A DNA stretch of 51,695 nucleotides from Blastopirellula marina (GCA_020721965.1 DYLS01000015.1:1-51695); one strand, 5' to 3'; positions 8,711 to 18,139 are shown, numbered from the stretch's first letter. Numbers and translations: made by a program. Notes: generated by a model not told the origin, from the letters alone.

Positions 8711-10633
8711 TCAGCGATCGGCAAGAACCTCGACAGGCGGGGCCTCTACCACAGTAGGTTCCGCCTCGACATCTTTGTGGGCGACAGGCCCACGCAGGAA
8801 GGACAAGATGCCCTCCACCACCAGCCAGGCCGCCATCACCAGCACGACTACCGTCGTCACGAACAGCGACCATTTTTCCTGGTGGTAGAACTGAATCAGG
8901 TTCCAGCCCATGGACCAAGTCGTCATGGTCAACATGAAGAGCATGGGCAACAGCGTAAACCAGACCACGCGGCGCTGCTGATAGAGGTAGATGCTCACCA
9001 CCAGCAGCGCTAGGCCTGCTAGGAGCTGGTTCGTGGTACCGAAGAGCGTCCACAAGGCTTTGCCGGCGGGCACGACGGCGAAAAAGCCGATGCCCAGCAC
9101 GGCCACCAGCGACGCCACGACGCGATTGGAAAGAACAGGAACTCGCAGCGATCGGCCAATCTCCTCCACGTTAAACCGCAATAGTCGCGTGGCCGAATCC
9201 AAGGTGGTCAGGGCAAAGGCGGTGACCGTCACGGCGATGAATGTTTGGCCCAGCGAAAGCGGTATTCCCAGCAGGGACATGAGGTTGGCGCCGCCGCGGA
9301 CGACGGCGTTCAATTGCTTGGCCAGGCCGCCGCCCCCGATGGCGCCCCAGCCCGCGTAAAGGCCGCCCTCTGCCGTCCAATCCATCCTACTCAAAGCTGC
9401 CGTACAAGCCGCGATCACCAGCACGGCCAAGGCCGCTTCCGTCAGCATCGCCCCATATCCGATCGGCACGGCATCCGACTCACGATTGAGTTGTTTGACG
9501 GTGGTCCCGCTGGAAACCAGCGAATGGAAGCCGCTCGCCGCACCGCAGGCGATGGTCACGAAGAGCAAGGGAAACATAGGGGGAGCGTCCGGGACGTTCC
9601 ACCGGATCATGGGGGCGTCGATGTGCGCGTACTCGCTACCCGTAATCGCTGCCACCACCAAACCGCCTCCCAACAGCAACAGCGCAAAGTAAAGCTGGAA
9701 GCTGTTAATGTAGTCCCGCGGTTGCAGCAACAGCCAGACGGGCAAAACGGACGCCAAGAACGCGTAGCCCAACAGGGCTGCGATCCAGGCATAGTTGACC
9801 TTCCATAACACGCTCCCCGGCTTGTTGATCGCACCGAGTTCGGCGATGGGTTTGGTTTGCCTGCGGGCTTGGAAAAAGTCGATGGCCGCCCGGGCACCGT
9901 AGGGCCGGTCAAAAGCCGGTCGTCCCATCTCCGGTTTGGCCGCCTTGGCCTCCTCCAGCAAGGCCTGAGTATTCTGGGAGCAGAACCAGGAGTAGCTTAG
10001 AACCGGCTGCTCCACCCCGTAAACGATCAATCCCGCAAAGACGGCCAGCGCCGCGACGGTGGCTGGAATCAACGCGACCCCGAGACGATAGACGGCCAGG
10101 CCAAAGATCACCGCCACGAGCATCAACCCCGCCGACGGTATCACGGCATCCGGATTGTAATTGACGAACATATCGGCCAAGGTATTGCAGAACGCCCCCA
10201 TGGCCAGGGACATCAAAAAGAAGATGATCAGCAGCGACAGCACTCTCGCCCGAGATCCCATCAAATAATAGGCCACGTCGCCCACCGATCGCCCGCGGTG
10301 CCGGAGGCTGACCAACAAGGATCCCAAATCGTGCACGGCGCCGATGAGGATCGAGCCGAAGACGACCCACAGGAGGGCGGGCACCCAACCCCAGATCACG
10401 CCGATCGCCGGGCCCAGAATCGGCCCCAAGCCGGCAATCGAGGCGAAGTGATGTCCGAACAGAATGGGAATTTGCGTCGGCACGTAATCCACGCCGTCTC
10501 GCATGGTATGAGACGGGGTGGGGCGGCGCGGATCGAGCCCGAACAAGCGGCCCAACCATTTTCCGTACGTGAAATACGCCGCCACCAGAGCGGCCAATGC
10601 TGCAAGCGCCATTACCGCCGCGTTTTCCCACAT
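8711..10633 (-). CDS. cstA: Carbon starvation protein CstA family transporter
   Basis: The product is 640 aa from the ATG at 10633, with GGGAGAAGG about 5 nt upstream. An open extension to 10855 contains no membrane-protein sequence and is rejected. The N-terminus starts with a transmembrane helix, then DPRRPTPSHTMRDGVDYVPT and HHFASIAGLGPILGPAIGV, which are hallmark CstA segments. Many further hydrophobic helices follow, as in the family (about 16). CstA proteins import peptides or pyruvate when carbon is scarce; the substrate here cannot be read from sequence. The gene stands alone on the minus strand upstream of gap. The tail after the last helix is charged and cytoplasmic-looking. Confidence 0.93.
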   Translation of the reverse strand: MWENAAVMALAALAALVAAYFTYGKWLGRLFGLDPRRPTPSHTMRDGVDYVPTQIPILFGHHFASIAGLGPILGPAIGVIWGWVPALLWVVFGSILIGAVHDLGSLLVSLRHRGRSVGDVAYYLMGSRARVLSLLIIFFLMSLAMGAFCNTLADMFVNYNPDAVIPSAGLMLVAVIFGLAVYRLGVALIPATVAALAVFAGLIVYGVEQPVLSYSWFCSQNTQALLEEAKAAKPEMGRPAFDRPYGARAAIDFFQARRQTKPIAELGAINKPGSVLWKVNYAWIAALLGYAFLASVLPVWLLLQPRDYINSFQLYFALLLLGGGLVVAAITGSEYAHIDAPMIRWNVPDAPPMFPLLFVTIACGAASGFHSLVSSGTTVKQLNRESDAVPIGYGAMLTEAALAVLVIAACTAALSRMDWTAEGGLYAGWGAIGGGGLAKQLNAVVRGGANLMSLLGIPLSLGQTFIAVTVTAFALTTLDSATRLLRFNVEEIGRSLRVPVLSNRVVASLVAVLGIGFFAVVPAGKALWTLFGTTNQLLAGLALLVVSIYLYQQRRVVWFTLLPMLFMLTMTTWSMGWNLIQFYHQEKWSLFVTTVVVLVMAAWLVVEGILSFLRGPVAHKDVEAEPTVVEAPPVEVLADR

Positions 10634-11054
10634 GACTACCTTCTCCCAACACTCGGTTACCCAAGGCACGATTGGGATCTTCCCGCCCTCTGCCACTACC
10701 GGCGCGTCCGCGATGTCCCGTTCGCCGAAGTTCGATCCCGCACGCTCGCCCGCCCATCCACGGTCCCGATGAGCAAGAAGTCCATTCAGACCTGCGAGCC
10801 CTTCAGAATACTTCCTCGGGGAAAAAGGGGCAAGAAGAAGAGCGGGTTCTTCCACCTCGGGCTAACGCCTGAGGCTCCTCCGCTGTTGGGCCCACCGACA
10901 CGTATCGCGGAATCATGAGCCACCGGCGAGAGCTGCGGTGAATGCTAGCACACCAACGATCTATCACTAACCGTGGCCCCCCAAGGCTGCGCCGTGGGCA
11001 CCACGCAATCGGCACGGGACCGTGCTCACAGAACAGCTTGCGTGACTGCCCGAT
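10634..11054. other. Intergenic region, no gene seen
   Basis: About 420 bp lie between the end of the GH42-like gene (11055, the 3' side of a minus-strand gene) and the cstA start. Only short frames that shadow neighbours are present. No hairpin followed by a T-tract and no consensus -10/-35 pair for cstA was found. Confidence 0.5.
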
Positions 11055-13709
11055 TCAGTGCGGGTCGGTCCGAAGGACGCGGGTCTCGCCTTTTTGGAGT
11101 TGCAGCGTGATTTTGGGACCGCTCCCCAGGCGTGCGCCCGTCAGCACATCGAGCACTGGCGATGCCGTGTTTGTGTCGATTTCCAGCGGGCCGCTATCCG
11201 CTGCATGGAGCACGAGGAACGGGCCATTGGCATGCACATTGCAATCGGTTTGGGTGAAGAGGTGCACCCCAGCCTTTCGCGCGGCCACGCGGAGCAACTC
11301 GCTCGTCAAACCCGGTGGCCCCACGAAGAGCGAGACTCCATTCTCGGTTTCCCGGAGCGCAATGGCGGGCGATCCGTCGGAATAGACGGCCAAGGTCTCC
11401 TCCGGTGCAGCATCAACGGCCGCAAATAGTGGCCGGATCGAATCCGCGGTACCGATTACTTGGCTCAATCCCAATCGTTTGCCGACCTCCGTGGGCGTTG
11501 CCTGGGCCTGCGGTTGCGATGTCTCGCGCAACTGGAAACCCGTCACCGCCTGCATCGCCTCAGGCGGAGCGACGGCATCCGGCTCCTGATAGCCCGGGGC
11601 GTAACACCAGATTCGCACCGTCCCTTTCGTGACGTCAAGCAACTGGTCGCGCTGTCGCGGCGACAAGCACCAGGGGTTCAGAAAAACGTACAGCTTTGCT
11701 TTTACGCGCCCCGCCACAACATCGTCCAGCAGATATTGGCCATAGGGAGCTCCCATCCGTCCCAAGGGCCTGCGGGCCTCGTACACGGCCGGGCGAGTCA
11801 GCCTGTGGCCATTCGCCGCGACCCGAATCATGCTCGCCTCGTCGAGCACAGCGGCCACCTCGGGGCGAAACGCCCGTGGATGTTGCAGCAAGGTATCGTC
11901 CAGCGGCTGCAAGGCGATCATCTGGGCCCACAAGGCCGGATCGTCGAACCAGCCGCTTGCGCCCAGGTCCATCCACCAGGTTCCAAAGTTCCGCACCGCG
12001 CATTGCCCCGTGTTACGCAGCAACATGGCGATGCTCTGAGCCTGGTTCTCGGCTCCGTCCTGCCAACCGGGGAATCGGCCCAGGGCGATGTGCGTGCGCG
12101 TATCATCCTCGTAGAGCCACAATTTTCCGGCCAGAGCGACGCTCTCGGCCGCCGTCATGGCCGGCGCGCTCTGACCAAGGCCGCGGTCGAAATACGAGAT
12201 CGGCGAACATAGCACGTCGATCTCCGGACATTCCAGCACGCGGCGCAAGGCGTAATGGCCAGAGGTCGCGGGACCATTGGCGACGGCACCGAACTCGAAT
12301 ACATAACCGTAGAAAAACACCACGAGCTTGCGCCCTCGCAAGGCCTCGCGGACAGCCCGGGCGAAATGGCACACGCAATCCGCCATCATCTCCTGCTGAA
12401 ATTGGGCGAAGTCGATCAGGACGCGTTCCCGGATCGGGTCGCGCAACGTGCCGGCTGGTGTCGCGCGGCGAGACTCCGGCGAGGGAACGGCCACATCGTC
12501 CAGACGCACCGCCTCATCCCCCCAAGCCGATCGCAAGGCGGCATCCGAGCCATAGCGGGTCCGGAGCCAGCTCCGCCAGGCTGTTTGCGAGGATCGGGCA
12601 TAACCGTTCAGCGGCGATAACCACGTGTCCTCATAGAACCATTCGCCCGTGTTTTGCCCACACGGGTGATAGCCGATGACGTGCGGGCCGAATGCGGCCT
12701 CCAGGTGCTCGATTAAGGCCTTCAGACGCTCCGCCGCATCGTGGCGATACCTGGGCGAGGCAGGGACGCCCGGCCGCCGCGTTTGACCGTCGCGATCCCA
12801 CAGCATCACGTCATCGGGATTTGCCTGGCTCCACCAGGCCGGGGGATCCATGGGAATCCGCGGCAACAAAAGGGCCTGCTCGTTGGCCTCCAGCACGCGG
12901 TGGCACGCCCGATCCACTGCCGACCAGTCCTCTGGTTCCCCCGGCTTGGGCCACGGCATGGGAATCGGGAAGCTGACGATATTTACACCGGCTTTTGCCG
13001 CCAGTTGGATTTGCGACGCAAACTGCCCCGACGGACCTCCCAAGTAGATGAAGGGTTGCCCCGGCCGATACACGGCCACGTTCAAGGCTGTCGCTGGTAC
13101 AGCCTTCGCCCAATAGCTCACCTGGTAACGATGCCCCTTGGTAAAAGTGAGATTCGGCTTGTGATAGATGTGGAAGTCGGGCCAATTACCGTCCGCGGGG
13201 GCCTTCACGACGATTTCCAGCCCCGCTCCGCCGCCTTTGCCTGCCCCTGCCACCACGCGAACCGTACCAACCGTATTTCGTTGATCTGGAGGCCAAACCG
13301 ACCACTCCCTGTCGAAGGCCCGCATCCCCCCCTGCCCCTCCTGAAATTCGCAAAGCGGCAGGGTCTCCTCGTGCGCCGTTAAGTCCACGATGCGAATATC
13401 ATCGAGTTGCACGCTCGCCGGCTCCCTGTCGCACCTGAAATGCAACGTCCCGTTACCGGGGGCATCGTCCTCGGCCGTGAATTCGAATTGGACCTGCTGC
13501 GGTTCCGGCGTTACCCGGATCAAGCCCGGTCCCGGCGCGCCCCAAAAGATGCGTGCTCGAATGGGCTGGCCGTCGATGGTCAATCGCGGCGCCCCATCCA
13601 CAACCTCAACGCGCGCTGTCTCCAGGGCACTGACACCGGCCGCCTTGATCGGCACCATCGAGATCGCAAGCAGTACTGTCACCCAAAGCGATGGCAAAGG
13701 CCTTCGCAT
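11055..13709 (-). CDS. Secreted GH42-like glycoside hydrolase
   Basis: The product is 884 aa with an N-terminal signal peptide (MRRPLPSLWVTVLLAISMVP) and a good AAGGAG seven nt before the ATG. Residues about 30-230 look like a beta-sandwich carbohydrate-binding part. The central region (about 240-600) has the style of a GH42/clan-A beta-galactosidase barrel: a starting FASQIQLAAKAGVNIVSFPI, then GYHPCGQNTGEWFYED near residue 354, where the glutamate is a candidate acid/base residue. ALAGKLWLYEDDTRTH resembles the second catalytic strand region. The rest resembles a trimerisation-like and beta domain. The substrate is unknown. The next gene upstream on this strand is an exported Gfo/Idh/MocA protein, which suggests shared use of carbohydrate substrates. 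Confidence 0.75.
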   Translation of the reverse strand: MRRPLPSLWVTVLLAISMVPIKAAGVSALETARVEVVDGAPRLTIDGQPIRARIFWGAPGPGLIRVTPEPQQVQFEFTAEDDAPGNGTLHFRCDREPASVQLDDIRIVDLTAHEETLPLCEFQEGQGGMRAFDREWSVWPPDQRNTVGTVRVVAGAGKGGGAGLEIVVKAPADGNWPDFHIYHKPNLTFTKGHRYQVSYWAKAVPATALNVAVYRPGQPFIYLGGPSGQFASQIQLAAKAGVNIVSFPIPMPWPKPGEPEDWSAVDRACHRVLEANEQALLLPRIPMDPPAWWSQANPDDVMLWDRDGQTRRPGVPASPRYRHDAAERLKALIEHLEAAFGPHVIGYHPCGQNTGEWFYEDTWLSPLNGYARSSQTAWRSWLRTRYGSDAALRSAWGDEAVRLDDVAVPSPESRRATPAGTLRDPIRERVLIDFAQFQQEMMADCVCHFARAVREALRGRKLVVFFYGYVFEFGAVANGPATSGHYALRRVLECPEIDVLCSPISYFDRGLGQSAPAMTAAESVALAGKLWLYEDDTRTHIALGRFPGWQDGAENQAQSIAMLLRNTGQCAVRNFGTWWMDLGASGWFDDPALWAQMIALQPLDDTLLQHPRAFRPEVAAVLDEASMIRVAANGHRLTRPAVYEARRPLGRMGAPYGQYLLDDVVAGRVKAKLYVFLNPWCLSPRQRDQLLDVTKGTVRIWCYAPGYQEPDAVAPPEAMQAVTGFQLRETSQPQAQATPTEVGKRLGLSQVIGTADSIRPLFAAVDAAPEETLAVYSDGSPAIALRETENGVSLFVGPPGLTSELLRVAARKAGVHLFTQTDCNVHANGPFLVLHAADSGPLEIDTNTASPVLDVLTGARLGSGPKITLQLQKGETRVLRTDPH

Positions 13710-13881
13710 AGCACGCTCCTTCCGCCAAATGCAGTAGTGATCGTGGGGCTGGATCGCCCCCCTTCAAACTCCCACCCGGTCCGCCGAGGTGGCGCATCTT
13801 CTATCGGGCGATGAGCCGATGCCACCCTGCCCCGGCGATCTCCAACTCGGACCGTGTACCGGTTCCTTCCGCCGCCCAGAT

Positions 13882-15192
13882 TTATGCCGCAAAGGGATCT
13901 CGTTCGGGACGGGAGCGGAGCAGGTTGGCCTCTTCTTCGCCGGGGAATTCCGCCTTGACAGGATCGAAGGTCAACTTCCTCTGCAAAATCCAGGCGATTG
14001 CCGCGGCGTGGCAGGCTGCGTGCGAGTGATACATCACCTCTTCGTTGCACACAGGCTTGCCGCGGGTCTTGACGCAGTCGAAGAAGTTTCGGGCATGAGC
14101 GGAGACATCCAAGCCCTTGACTCGCGAAAGCCCCTCCGGCAACTCGGCCTTCAGCGATTCCGGCTGAAGCTCCACGCCCCCTTCATCGCCGGTCTCGATC
14201 CAACCCCGATCACCCACAAACCGCACGGGACATGTGCCCAAGGCGGTGATGAACTTGGGTGCCCGATCTCCAAATGGGGTCTTCAGAAAATCCAGAATCG
14301 CCGTCAAGCCGTTTGCGTAGCGGCACGTGATTTTGTCGGCGGCAGGCTCATATTCGACGGGCATGGTGTCGTCGGCCCCCGCCGCCCATTGGCACAGATC
14401 GAGCGTGTGGGCGCCCCAATCGAGGAGTCTAGCCCCGGAATCGAAGTCGAACTGTCCCCGCCAGCCACCTTGCACATACGCCTTGTTGTAGGGTCGCCAC
14501 GGCGCAGGTCCCAACCAGAGGTTCCAATCAACGACATCCTTGGACGGCGTTTGTTCCCGCGGCAACCAGGTGTTGTCCAGTTGAGGTTCATAGACGGAGG
14601 CATACAGCGTGTGGAGTTTGCCTAGCTTGCCGCTGTGGGCCAGCTCCACGGCGAATCGGAAATTGGGTACGCTGCGGCGCTGCGTCCCGGCCTGGAACAC
14701 GCGTCCGGTCCGCTTGGCCGTGTCTGCCAGTTGCCGGCATTTCGCGATCGTGATGCCGCAGGGCTTTTCGCTGTACACGTCCTTACCCGCCTCCATGGCC
14801 AGCATCGACGCCGGAGCGTGCCAACGGTCCCCTGTAGCCACCAGCACGGCGTCGATGTCCTTGCGGTCCAGCAATTCGCGCAGATCGCGGTAAACATCGC
14901 ACTTGGTATTGGGGAACAGCTCTTCGACCAGCTTCTTGCCGGCTTCTCGGCGGGATGCTTGCACATCGGCCAAGGCCACGCACTGCACGTCCGGCAGATT
15001 GGACATCGAACGCACGTCGTAAGTAGCCCGTGGGCCAATGCCGATGACACCAAACCGGATGACCTCGCTCGGCGCGGCCGTGCCAACCGCCCCGGCGGCG
15101 GCCGGGGAAATGAGCCATGGCGCGGCGGCCATTGCGCTTGCCGCCAACGACTGACCCAGGAAATCACGACGAGGACGGGACTTCATCCACAT
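13882..15192 (-). CDS. Gfo/Idh/MocA family oxidoreductase with Tat signal
   Basis: The product is 436 aa from the ATG at 15192, preceded by GGAGGT seven nt upstream. The N-terminus carries a twin-arginine signal (RPRRDFLGQS, then an Ala-rich hydrophobic stretch), so the folded, cofactor-loaded enzyme should be exported. A Rossmann NAD(P)-binding motif follows (IRFGVIGIGPRATYDVR). The family's EKP motif is present as YSEKPCGITIAKC, whose lysine is the usual catalytic residue. The C-terminal half matches the family's alpha/beta domain (LLDWGAHTLDLCQWA). Members oxidise or reduce sugars and cyclitols; the exact substrate is not evident. The gene precedes the GH42-like gene on the minus strand, about 170 bp away. 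Confidence 0.9.
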   Translation of the reverse strand: MWMKSRPRRDFLGQSLAASAMAAAPWLISPAAAGAVGTAAPSEVIRFGVIGIGPRATYDVRSMSNLPDVQCVALADVQASRREAGKKLVEELFPNTKCDVYRDLRELLDRKDIDAVLVATGDRWHAPASMLAMEAGKDVYSEKPCGITIAKCRQLADTAKRTGRVFQAGTQRRSVPNFRFAVELAHSGKLGKLHTLYASVYEPQLDNTWLPREQTPSKDVVDWNLWLGPAPWRPYNKAYVQGGWRGQFDFDSGARLLDWGAHTLDLCQWAAGADDTMPVEYEPAADKITCRYANGLTAILDFLKTPFGDRAPKFITALGTCPVRFVGDRGWIETGDEGGVELQPESLKAELPEGLSRVKGLDVSAHARNFFDCVKTRGKPVCNEEVMYHSHAACHAAAIAWILQRKLTFDPVKAEFPGEEEANLLRSRPERDPFAA

Positions 15193-15311
15193 GGTGGGTA
15201 CCTCCACAATCGGGTTTGGGGAATGCAAGACGGTCAGGCAGGATCGACCCGCGGTTAAGCGACACGGTGCCGAACGCACACGCTCCGCATCCAGGGGCGC
15301 TGGATTCGCGC

Positions 15312-15443
15312 CGTTCCGTAATCGGCTCGATAATCGGCTTGATCATCCGTTCGATAATCGGCTTGGTAATCCGTTGGATAGCCCGTTTCGTAATCCGTTT
15401 TGTAACCCCTTGGCTAGCCCGCTTCGTAGCCCGCTTCGTAATA
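15312..15443. repeat. Degenerate tandem array, 12-bp period
   Basis: Eleven perfectly phased 12-bp units were read: CGTTCCGTAATC, GGCTCGATAATC, GGCTTGATCATC, CGTTCGATAATC and so on to CGCTTCGTAATA. It lies in the divergent gap between the Gfo/Idh/MocA gene (minus) and rdgB (plus). Because 12 is a multiple of three both strands stay open, giving spurious four-residue repeat peptides; no start signal supports a gene. Confidence 0.85.
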
Positions 15444-15574
15444 TAGCCGCCACAACACGCCCTGACAAACGGAGGAGGCGAGCCTGCCCCAATCGCCGCC
15501 ACTTACGAACTCCGACAAAACGTGCGAAGCGATTTCATTCCAGCGTGCCGCCACTGCCAAAGATGAAGCATCCA

Positions 15575-15640
15575 GGAAGGACACGAAGTTTCACGAAGGG
15601 CTTATCTTGGTATGCCTTCCTTCGTGTCCCTTCGTGGCCT
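15575..15640. repeat. Inverted repeat with cacgaag/cttcgtg arms
   Basis: GGACACGAAG (15579-15588) and CTTCGTGTCC (15620-15629) can form a hairpin with a loop of about 30 nt, and further cacgaagg/ccttcgtg matches extend it. This type of sequence is a common dispersed repeat in several phyla. No T-tract follows, so it is not called a terminator. Confidence 0.45.
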
Positions 15641-15761
15641 TAGTGGATTATCTTCCGAACCCGTAGTTAAACTAATACGACATGCACAGTCGTTGGGGAC
15701 GTTCTTGCCTTGACCTCGGCAGCGATCGTAAACCCTTTTTTGCCCGCCTCCAGATTCCGGT

Positions 15762-16430
15762 ATGCACATGGCAGCCACTGATTCCTTGGCCATCGTCTTG
15801 GGGACTCGCAACCGCAAAAAGGTCCGAGAGCTGGCGGATTTGGCCGGGTTGGCAGACATCGCATGGCACACCTTGGATGAATTCCCCGCGGTGCCGACCG
15901 TGGAAGAAAGCGGCACAACGTTCGCCGACAACGCCCGACGCAAGGCCCAGGGTTATGCCCGGCTGCTCGGGCGCTGGGTTTTGGCTGAGGACAGCGGCCT
16001 GGAGGTCGATGCCCTGGGCGGCCAGCCCGGCGTGCGATCTTCGCGATTCGCGGGGGAGCCTACCGACGACGCAAAAAACAACGCCCTATTGCTGGAGCGC
16101 TTGCGCGGCGTCCCCGACGAGGAGCGAGGCGCGAAGTTCGTTTGCCACATGGTGCTCGCCAAACCCGACGGCACCGTCGTCGCCGAGACCTTGGGAACCT
16201 GTCGCGGGACGATCCTGCGGGAATTGCGGGGAACCGGCGGATTCGGCTATGATCCGTTGTTCCAGATCGCCGAGTATCACCGCACCCTTGCCGAGCTGGG
16301 ACCGGCCGTGAAGAGCTGTATCAGTCACCGGGGCCGGGCCGCGCGGGCCTTGGTGCCATATCTACTGGATTGGGCGGCCGGACGCTCGCCCCGCGACCGG
16401 CGGGCCAAGATGGATGATGAGGTAGGATGA
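15762..16430 (+). CDS. rdgB: RdgB/HAM1 non-canonical purine NTP pyrophosphatase
   Basis: Hydrolyses dITP, ITP and XTP to monophosphates, cleaning the nucleotide pool in the cytoplasm. The product is 222 aa. Two nearby ATGs (15762 and 15768) are possible and neither has a strong ribosome site. The family signature follows at once: VLGTRNRKKVRELADLAGL. Other conserved blocks are SGTTFADNARRKAQGYARLL, LAEDSGLEVDALGGQPGVRS, GTGGFGYDPLFQI and a C-terminal SHRGRAARAL. The histidine and arginine of SHRGRA belong to the usual substrate site. The HIT gene starts three bases after this stop codon, so the pair is likely co-transcribed and translationally coupled. Confidence 0.95.
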   Translation: MHMAATDSLAIVLGTRNRKKVRELADLAGLADIAWHTLDEFPAVPTVEESGTTFADNARRKAQGYARLLGRWVLAEDSGLEVDALGGQPGVRSSRFAGEPTDDAKNNALLLERLRGVPDEERGAKFVCHMVLAKPDGTVVAETLGTCRGTILRELRGTGGFGYDPLFQIAEYHRTLAELGPAVKSCISHRGRAARALVPYLLDWAAGRSPRDRRAKMDDEVG

Positions 16431-16433
16431 TCC

Positions 16434-16982
16434 ATGAGCATGGAACGGATTTGGGCACCTTGGCGCCTCAGTTACATCCAGTCGGCGGATGGGCCGAGCG
16501 AACCCCCTTTCCCCCAAGACAAGTTGCCCCCCGGCGGTGATCCCGGTTGCTTCCTGTGTCGCGCGGCCGCCGATCCCCTCCCGCCCGAGCGACTCGTCGT
16601 TACGTCCGACGCCGTGACGGTCACCGTTCTGAACCGTTACCCCTACAACAACGGGCACCTGCTCGTGGCCCCGCGACGCCATGTCGGCGAATTGACCGAC
16701 ATCTCCCCCGAAGAGCAGCAAGCCTTGATGTCCGCCGTGAGCCGGATGGTGACACTATTGCGGCGCGCGATGAAGCCGGACGGATTCAACATCGGATTGA
16801 ATCTGGGTCGCGTGGCGGGGGCTGGCCTGCCCGGCCACCTGCACTGGCACATCGTCCCCCGCTGGAATGGCGACACCAACTTCATGCCGGTCCTGGCGGA
16901 CGCCAAAGTCATCCCCCAATCGCTGGATTCGCTCCGCGAACTGTTACAGGCCACGTTGGCGGAGAGGCCGGCCGGCGGCTGA
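16434..16982 (+). CDS. HIT family nucleotide hydrolase/phosphorylase
   Basis: The product is 182 aa with a good Shine-Dalgarno (AGGTAGGA) upstream of the ATG. The fold is the histidine-triad type. The N-terminal block MERIWAPWRLSYI and NRYPYNNGHLLVAPRRHVGE are typical of the AP4A-phosphorylase-like HIT branch. The catalytic triad is clear in GHLHWHIVPRW (HxHxH). FLCRA with a nearby cysteine resembles the zinc-binding variant. Members cleave diadenosine polyphosphates or nucleotide-amine bonds; the exact substrate is not determined. It directly follows rdgB, which also handles nucleotides, so a joint housekeeping role in nucleotide quality control is plausible. Confidence 0.9.
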   Translation: MSMERIWAPWRLSYIQSADGPSEPPFPQDKLPPGGDPGCFLCRAAADPLPPERLVVTSDAVTVTVLNRYPYNNGHLLVAPRRHVGELTDISPEEQQALMSAVSRMVTLLRRAMKPDGFNIGLNLGRVAGAGLPGHLHWHIVPRWNGDTNFMPVLADAKVIPQSLDSLRELLQATLAERPAGG

Positions 16983-17082
16983 TGGTCCCTGCCCCCCGCG
17001 CGTGGATCGGTAATTGCAACCGGTGGGGGGCGCGGCATTGGCAATCCGAGCGACTTGACGATGGTCGCTCACCAGGTCGAAA

Positions 17083-18139
17083 ATGGCGATGATGGATGCT
17101 ATCGAGGGCTGTCGTCTTCGCTTGGATAACCGCATGGTCGAGCATGGGGAAACTTTTACGGCGGGCCGCGTGCAGATTCACGTGGGCGACTGTCGGCAGG
17201 TTTTGATTCAATTGCCGGCCGATTCCGTACAGTGCTGCATCACCTCGCCCCCTTATTGGGGACTGCGAGATTACGAACATCCCGACCAGCTCGGCGTGGA
17301 AGAGTCACCAGAAGATTATGTCCGCAGCCTGGTGGAAGCGTTTCGAGGGGTTCGGCGAGTCCTTCGATCAGATGGCACGCTGTGGCTCAATGTGGGGGAT
17401 GCCTACGCGAGGAACGGGGGGACGGGCCTGTGCAGCCCCAACGCCAAGGTGGGCAATACGCGCAAGCTCATTCAAAGGCGGAACTGCAAAGTGCCCCCCT
17501 GCTGGGGCTTGAAAGATCGCGATCTGATGGGCTTGCCCTGACGCGTGGCCTTTGCGATTCAAATGGATGGTTGGATTCTGCACGCTCACATCGTTTGGGT
17601 CAAGCGAGCGCCCATGCCAGAAAGCGTCCGCAATCGCCCCTCTCGCGCCACGGAAGATATCTTTCTCTTCGCCAAGACCTCAAAGTATTACTACAATAAT
17701 CAAGCAGTTCGAGAAAGGAGCGGCGCGAACCTTCGGAATTATTACTGGACTTTTGCAAACTGCTCCCCTCTCCCTCTGGGAGAGGGCCAGGGGGTGAGGG
17801 TTTGGTCAAATCAGACAAACAAGGCAAACCTTTTCGCGCCTAATTGCCCACAGGCTAACCCTCTCCTAGGGGCCTAGAGGGGCTTGTGCCCCCAATTTGC
17901 AAAAGTCCAGTTATTAGCTGCTTTCGCCCGAGCCTTCCGATTCCGATCATCCCGCGGCGTTTCCCAGCGAACTGGTGCGTCGGTGCATTCTGTTGGGGTC
18001 GCGGCCAGGCGACATGATCCTCGATCCCTTTTCCGGATCAGGGACAACAGACGTCGTAGCGGCCGAATTGCAGCGGCAGGCCATTTTGATCGAGCTGAAC
18101 GCCGACTACGCACAGCAGTCATTGAAGCTCGTTCAATAG
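17083..18139 (+). pseudogene. Disrupted beta-class DNA methyltransferase (m4C or m6A)
   Basis: The remains of an S-adenosylmethionine-dependent DNA methyltransferase. The first part carries the catalytic motif SPPYWGLRDY and runs to a TGA at 17539-17541. That codon sits where the family has tryptophan in a GLPWRVAFA-type motif, so it looks like TGG changed to TGA. Translation in the same frame continues with RVAFAIQMDGW, ESVRNRPSRATEDIFLF and YYYNNQAVRE. A family A miniature element (17745-17910, with TTATTA duplicated) then interrupts the gene. Beyond it the C-terminal part resumes in a different frame, with the AdoMet-binding motif DPFSGSGTTDVV, ending at the TAG at 18137. Removing the element and one TTATTA restores the frame but leaves a TAG at the junction. 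No restriction endonuclase gene is adjacent. Confidence 0.9.
17745..17910 (+). repeat. Miniature inverted-repeat element, family A, copy 2 (166 bp)
   Basis: Perfect 14-bp termini, CTGGACTTTTGCAA (17745-17758) and TTGCAAAAGTCCAG (17897-17910), are flanked by a perfect 6-bp duplication, TTATTA (17739-17744 and 17911-17916). It sits inside the methyltransferase gene and adds 172 bp in all, shifting the frame by one. No transposase is encoded. Confidence 0.92.
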
